A stretch of 25,806 nt of DNA from CAMQRS01 sp964370645. Its GTDB lineage: Bacteria; Bacillota_I; Bacilli_A; Erysipelotrichales; Erysipelotrichaceae. Location of the stretch: the NCBI GenBank assembly GCA_964370645.1, contig CAYJJS010000027.1:1-25806 (forward strand), in the 5' to 3' direction. Below are positions 23,843-25,806 of the stretch, piece by piece (within the stretch, counting starts at the first letter, position 1; each line of letters starts with the position of its first letter). Position numbers and translations under genes: made by a program. The notes beneath the pieces are model-generated. The model had not been told where the DNA came from. It did not search any database and saw only the letters and a program-made list of their open reading frames with translations.

Positions 23843-24535
23843 TTATTCCTCCTCTGCTGTAGCAGTGTAATCAACTAATGTTTTCGCTCCACCTTTAGCT
23901 GATGTCATTTTAACTGCTGATTTAACCATAACTAAACCTTTTCTAGGTCCAGGAATGTTTCCTTTAATTAATAAGTAATTGTTTTCAAGATCTACTTTGA
24001 TGACCTCTAAGTTTTGGTTAGTTGTTGTGTATCCACCTTCTTGACCAGCCATAACTGTTCCTTTAGAAATCTTACCAGCTCTCGAAGTAATCCCGATTGT
24101 CGCTAAAGATCCAATGTGTCTATGGTGCATAGAACCATGTGAAGCAGGTCCCATTTTCGCGTTATTTCTAACGATTGTTCCCATAAATCCTTTACCTTTA
24201 CTAGTACCGCTAACATCTACCATGTCTCCAGCAGCAAAGATATCCACTTTCACTTGATCACCTAAGTTAACGTTTAATTCGTTCCCTCGGATTTCTCTAG
24301 CGAATTTTTTAGGAGCAGTGTTCGCCTTAGCAGCATGCCCTTTAATCGCTTTTGTAGCTCTTTGTTCTTTTACATCTTCAAATCCTAGTTGAATCGCTTC
24401 ATACCCATCGTTTTCAACTGTCTTCACTTGTAATACCGTGTTAGGTGTTGCCTCAACTACAGTTACCGGAATTAATACTCCATCCTCAGTAAATACTTGA
24501 GTCATCCCAATTTTACGTCCTAAAATTCCTTTCAT
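23843..24535 (-). CDS. rplC: 50S ribosomal protein L3
   Basis: This 230-residue early-assembly protein reaches towards the peptidyl transferase centre. It begins MKGILGRKIGMTQVFTEDG, contains VSGTSKGKGFMGTIVRNN, the long-loop segment GPASHGSMHHRHIGS and IPGPRKGLVMVKSAVK, with a short acidic tail (TATAEEE). It lies 11 nt after rpsJ and 2 nt before rplD. Confidence 0.97.
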   Translation of the reverse strand: MKGILGRKIGMTQVFTEDGVLIPVTVVEATPNTVLQVKTVENDGYEAIQLGFEDVKEQRATKAIKGHAAKANTAPKKFAREIRGNELNVNLGDQVKVDIFAAGDMVDVSGTSKGKGFMGTIVRNNAKMGPASHGSMHHRHIGSLATIGITSRAGKISKGTVMAGQEGGYTTTNQNLEVIKVDLENNYLLIKGNIPGPRKGLVMVKSAVKMTSAKGGAKTLVDYTATAEEE

Positions 24536-24546
24536 CTCGACACCTC

Positions 24547-24858
24547 CTATAATTTAATCTCGATGTCAACACCACTTGGAAGTTCCAAACGACTTAATGC
24601 ATCGATTGTTTCTTTACTAGGTGCAACAATTTCGATTAAACGCTTGTGCGTTCTAATTTCAAATTGTTCACGAGAATCCTTGTATTTGTGTACCGCACGC
24701 AAGATAGTTACTACTTGCTTTTCAGTTGGTAATGGTACTGGACCAACAATTTTTTTAGCACCGTGAGCTTGTGCTGATTCCACGATCTTTTCTGCAGATG
24801 CATCTAAAGTTCTGTGTTCATACGCTTTTAATCGAATGCGTACACTGTTTTTTGCCAT
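24547..24858 (-). CDS. rpsJ: 30S ribosomal protein S10
   Basis: This 103-residue protein is the first gene of the operon. S10 sits in the 30S head and, as NusE, also joins NusB and NusG in transcription antitermination. It has VRIRLKAYEHRTLDASAEKI, GPVPLPTEKQVVTILR and a loop with REQFEIRTHKRLIEI. An AAGGAG ribosome binding site precedes the ATG, just downstream of a small hairpin in the leader. Confidence 0.97.
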   Translation of the reverse strand: MAKNSVRIRLKAYEHRTLDASAEKIVESAQAHGAKKIVGPVPLPTEKQVVTILRAVHKYKDSREQFEIRTHKRLIEIVAPSKETIDALSRLELPSGVDIEIKL

Positions 24859-24972
24859 GATAAATCTCCTTTCATCTATAATGATTTATAGACTCGCTCG
24901 ATGCGAATTCCCTAACACACTCATGACAACGGTTTTCAGTGTGTCAGCAACCTCGCACGTCCATGCGGTCGT
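24859..24972 (-). promoter_or_regulatory. Structured 5' leader of the S10 operon (candidate autoregulatory leader)
   Basis: About 110 nt lie between the expected transcription start and the rpsJ ATG. A 7-bp stem ACACACT/AGTGTGT (24938-24944 with 24915-24921) is nested inside a 6-bp outer pairing GTGCGA with TCGCAT (24953-24958 with 24901-24906, first pair G-U). A separate 7-bp hairpin TCTATAA/TTATAGA (24875-24881 with 24886-24892, loop of 4) stands directly before the ribosome binding site. The pairings are read from the sequence. Regulation by L4 or another ribosomal protein is an inference from other bacteria. Confidence 0.5.
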
Positions 24973-24978
24973 AAAGAT

Positions 24979-25007
24979 ATTCTATCATATACAAATAGGG
25001 GATGCAA
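24979..25007 (-). promoter_or_regulatory. Sigma-A-type promoter of the S10-spc-alpha operon
   Basis: The minus strand has TTGCAT (25002-25007), a 17-nt spacer and TAGAAT (24979-24984), with an AT-rich stretch upstream that could act as an UP element. Transcription should begin near 24972. It lies just after the thiT terminator and is the only clear promoter I see for the 29-gene operon. Confidence 0.8.
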
Positions 25008-25052
25008 GCACTTTTTTAAATATTTTTCGACAATATGATATGCTTCTAAAAT

Positions 25053-25085
25053 ATAAAAAAAATAGCATTATTTGCTATTTTTTAA
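25053..25085 (-). terminator. Rho-independent terminator of thiT
   Basis: The stem AATAGCA/TGCTATT (25061-25067 with 25073-25079, loop of 5) extends through A/T pairs on both sides and is followed on the minus strand by a run of U residues. The thiT stop codon TAG (25075-25077) lies within the hairpin. Confidence 0.85.
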
Positions 25086-25641
25086 CATAATTAAACTTAA
25101 ATTTTGTACTTGAATTTAGTCGTCTAATTATAATAGGAACAACAATGATGGCAATAATCATTGTGACCAAATTATACCATACATTATAATTAAGTGAGAA
25201 GACCCATGCTACACCACTTCCTGCAGCTTCCCCTTCAGGAAACCAATAGTATGCACCAGCGATAACATGTGAGAGATATTTAATAAGCATAACGCCTGAA
25301 ACACCAACAATAACGTTGTTAACTTTACATATCTTAGGAAACAAAGCTGGCATCCCCACAATAACCGCTGGTAGTACGTAATCCAAAATTGTTTGTAATG
25401 GAGTGACAATATAATTATTTAAACCTAATGTCAATCCAATTAGCCAATACACTAATCCGCAAAAAGCTCCTTTACCCCATCCAAAATGATAAGATGCTAC
25501 CATTAATGGAATTACTGATAAATTGATAGAGCCCCCATAAGGCATTTGTAAAAAAGGTATGAATTGATTTACATAATCCAACACAATTGCAAACGCACAA
25601 TACATAGATAAATATACAATACTTCTAGTTTTATTATTCAT
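25075..25641 (-). CDS. thiT: ECF transporter S component for thiamine (ThiT)
   Basis: This 188-residue membrane protein has about six hydrophobic segments. Family markers are MPYGGSINLSVIPLMV near residue 33-50 and YIVTPLQTILDYVLP in the middle, which resemble the ThiT thiamine-binding region. It captures thiamine and must join EcfT and two EcfA ATPases to import it; none of these lie in the window. The upstream TPP riboswitch independently supports the thiamine assignment. A GGAGG ribosome binding site is separated from the ATG by GTG and seven U residues and is part of a hairpin. It has its own promoter and terminator. Confidence 0.93.
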   Translation of the reverse strand: MNNKTRSIVYLSMYCAFAIVLDYVNQFIPFLQMPYGGSINLSVIPLMVASYHFGWGKGAFCGLVYWLIGLTLGLNNYIVTPLQTILDYVLPAVIVGMPALFPKICKVNNVIVGVSGVMLIKYLSHVIAGAYYWFPEGEAAGSGVAWVFSLNYNVWYNLVTMIIAIIVVPIIIRRLNSSTKFKFNYVKK

Positions 25642-25647
25642 AAAAAA

Positions 25648-25669
25648 ACACCTCCGTTGGCGCAGGCGT
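25648..25669 (-). promoter_or_regulatory. thiT: Expression platform of the TPP riboswitch
   Basis: ACGCCT (25664-25669) can pair with AGGTGT (25648-25653) over 6 bp including one G-U. The 3' arm overlaps the GGAGG ribosome binding site (25651-25655) and is followed by a run of U residues (25642-25648) reaching the ATG. It could act as a terminator, as a ribosome-binding-site blocker, or both. Confidence 0.6.
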
Positions 25670-25681
25670 CATCAAATAGAT

Positions 25682-25759
25682 AAGACTCCCTCCGCTAGTA
25701 CTAACTAGATCAGGTCATAAGGGATTGTTTTCACATCTCAGCCGAAGCACCCCTGTCTT
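25682..25759 (-). ncRNA. TPP riboswitch (THI element) aptamer
   Basis: Hallmarks are present on the minus strand: GGGGTGC, then GGCTGAGA (pyrophosphate and pyrimidine sensor motifs of the THI box), ATGACCTGATCTAGTTAGTACT, split as ATGACCTGATCT and AGTTAGTACTAGCG, and GGAGGGA. The closing stem P1 is AAGAC/GTCTT (25755-25759 with 25682-25686). It binds thiamine pyrophosphate and, placed before thiT, should shut off thiamine uptake when thiamine is plentiful. Confidence 0.95.
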
Positions 25760-25768
25760 GACATATAC

Positions 25769-25797
25769 ATTATACACGAGAACAAATTACAAGTAAA
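25769..25797 (-). promoter_or_regulatory. Promoter of the thiT riboswitch transcript
   Basis: The minus strand shows TTTACT (25792-25797), a 17-nt spacer and a perfect TATAAT (25769-25774). It lies about 10 nt upstream of the riboswitch aptamer. Confidence 0.7.
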
Positions 25798-25806
25798 CAA
25801 AAAAAA

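Noticed and set aside
25209..25409. Minus-strand open frame of 66 codons inside thiT
   Set aside because: Out-of-frame shadow of thiT with no ribosome binding site.
1..25806. CRISPR array, prophage, insertion sequence or defence system
   Set aside because: I looked for regularly spaced repeats, transposase or integrase motifs and defence-type domains on both strands and saw none; apart from the empty spacer, the window is fully explained by transport, signalling and ribosomal genes.

Overview
The window is AT-rich DNA with strong AGGAGG-type ribosome binding sites, a zinc-type S14, YesM/YesN-type signalling and cre-like boxes, all typical of a low-GC Bacillota. The S10-spc-alpha cluster lacks rpmD (L30) between rpsE and rplO. 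I associate that loss with Mollicutes, Erysipelotrichia and their relatives, so a Turicibacter- or Erysipelotrichia-like gut Firmicute is my best guess. This placement is inferred, not proven.

Positions 1-9825 hold a carbohydrate uptake and sensing locus. Reading leftward (minus strand) are a lipoprotein solute-binding protein, two permeases, and the start of a secreted protein cut by the window edge. A hairpin with a U-tract lies between the binding-protein gene and the permeases, and cre-like CcpA boxes lie upstream. To the right is a minus-strand pair: a membrane-anchored second solute-binding-like protein and a YesN-type response regulator. Divergent from it is a YesM-type histidine kinase. 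Together these three look like a three-component sugar sensor driving the transporter. The ATPase that would energise the permeases (UgpC/MsmX type) is a separate minus-strand gene. It is divergent from a small AraC-type DNA-binding protein, and the gap between them carries three ATATTGAT boxes spaced exactly 20 bp apart.

Positions 9826-10594 hold no gene I can support, only AT-rich sequence with several inverted repeats and the terminator of the ribosomal operon.

Positions 10595-24858 are one continuous minus-strand operon of 29 genes: rpsJ-rplC-rplD-rplW-rplB-rpsS-rplV-rpsC-rplP-rpmC-rpsQ-rplN-rplX-rplE-rpsN-rpsH-rplF-rplR-rpsE-rplO-secY-adk-map-infA-rpmJ-rpsM-rpsK-rpoA-rplQ. A clear sigma-A promoter (24979-25007) and a structured leader precede it. 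rpmJ (37 codons) is present at 12743-12856.

Positions 25053-25806 hold thiT, the thiamine-binding S component of an ECF transporter. It has its own promoter, a TPP riboswitch, a start-proximal hairpin that covers the ribosome binding site, and a terminator overlapping its stop codon. Most of the window is conserved core genome. The most unusual material is the regulatory architecture of the sugar locus.
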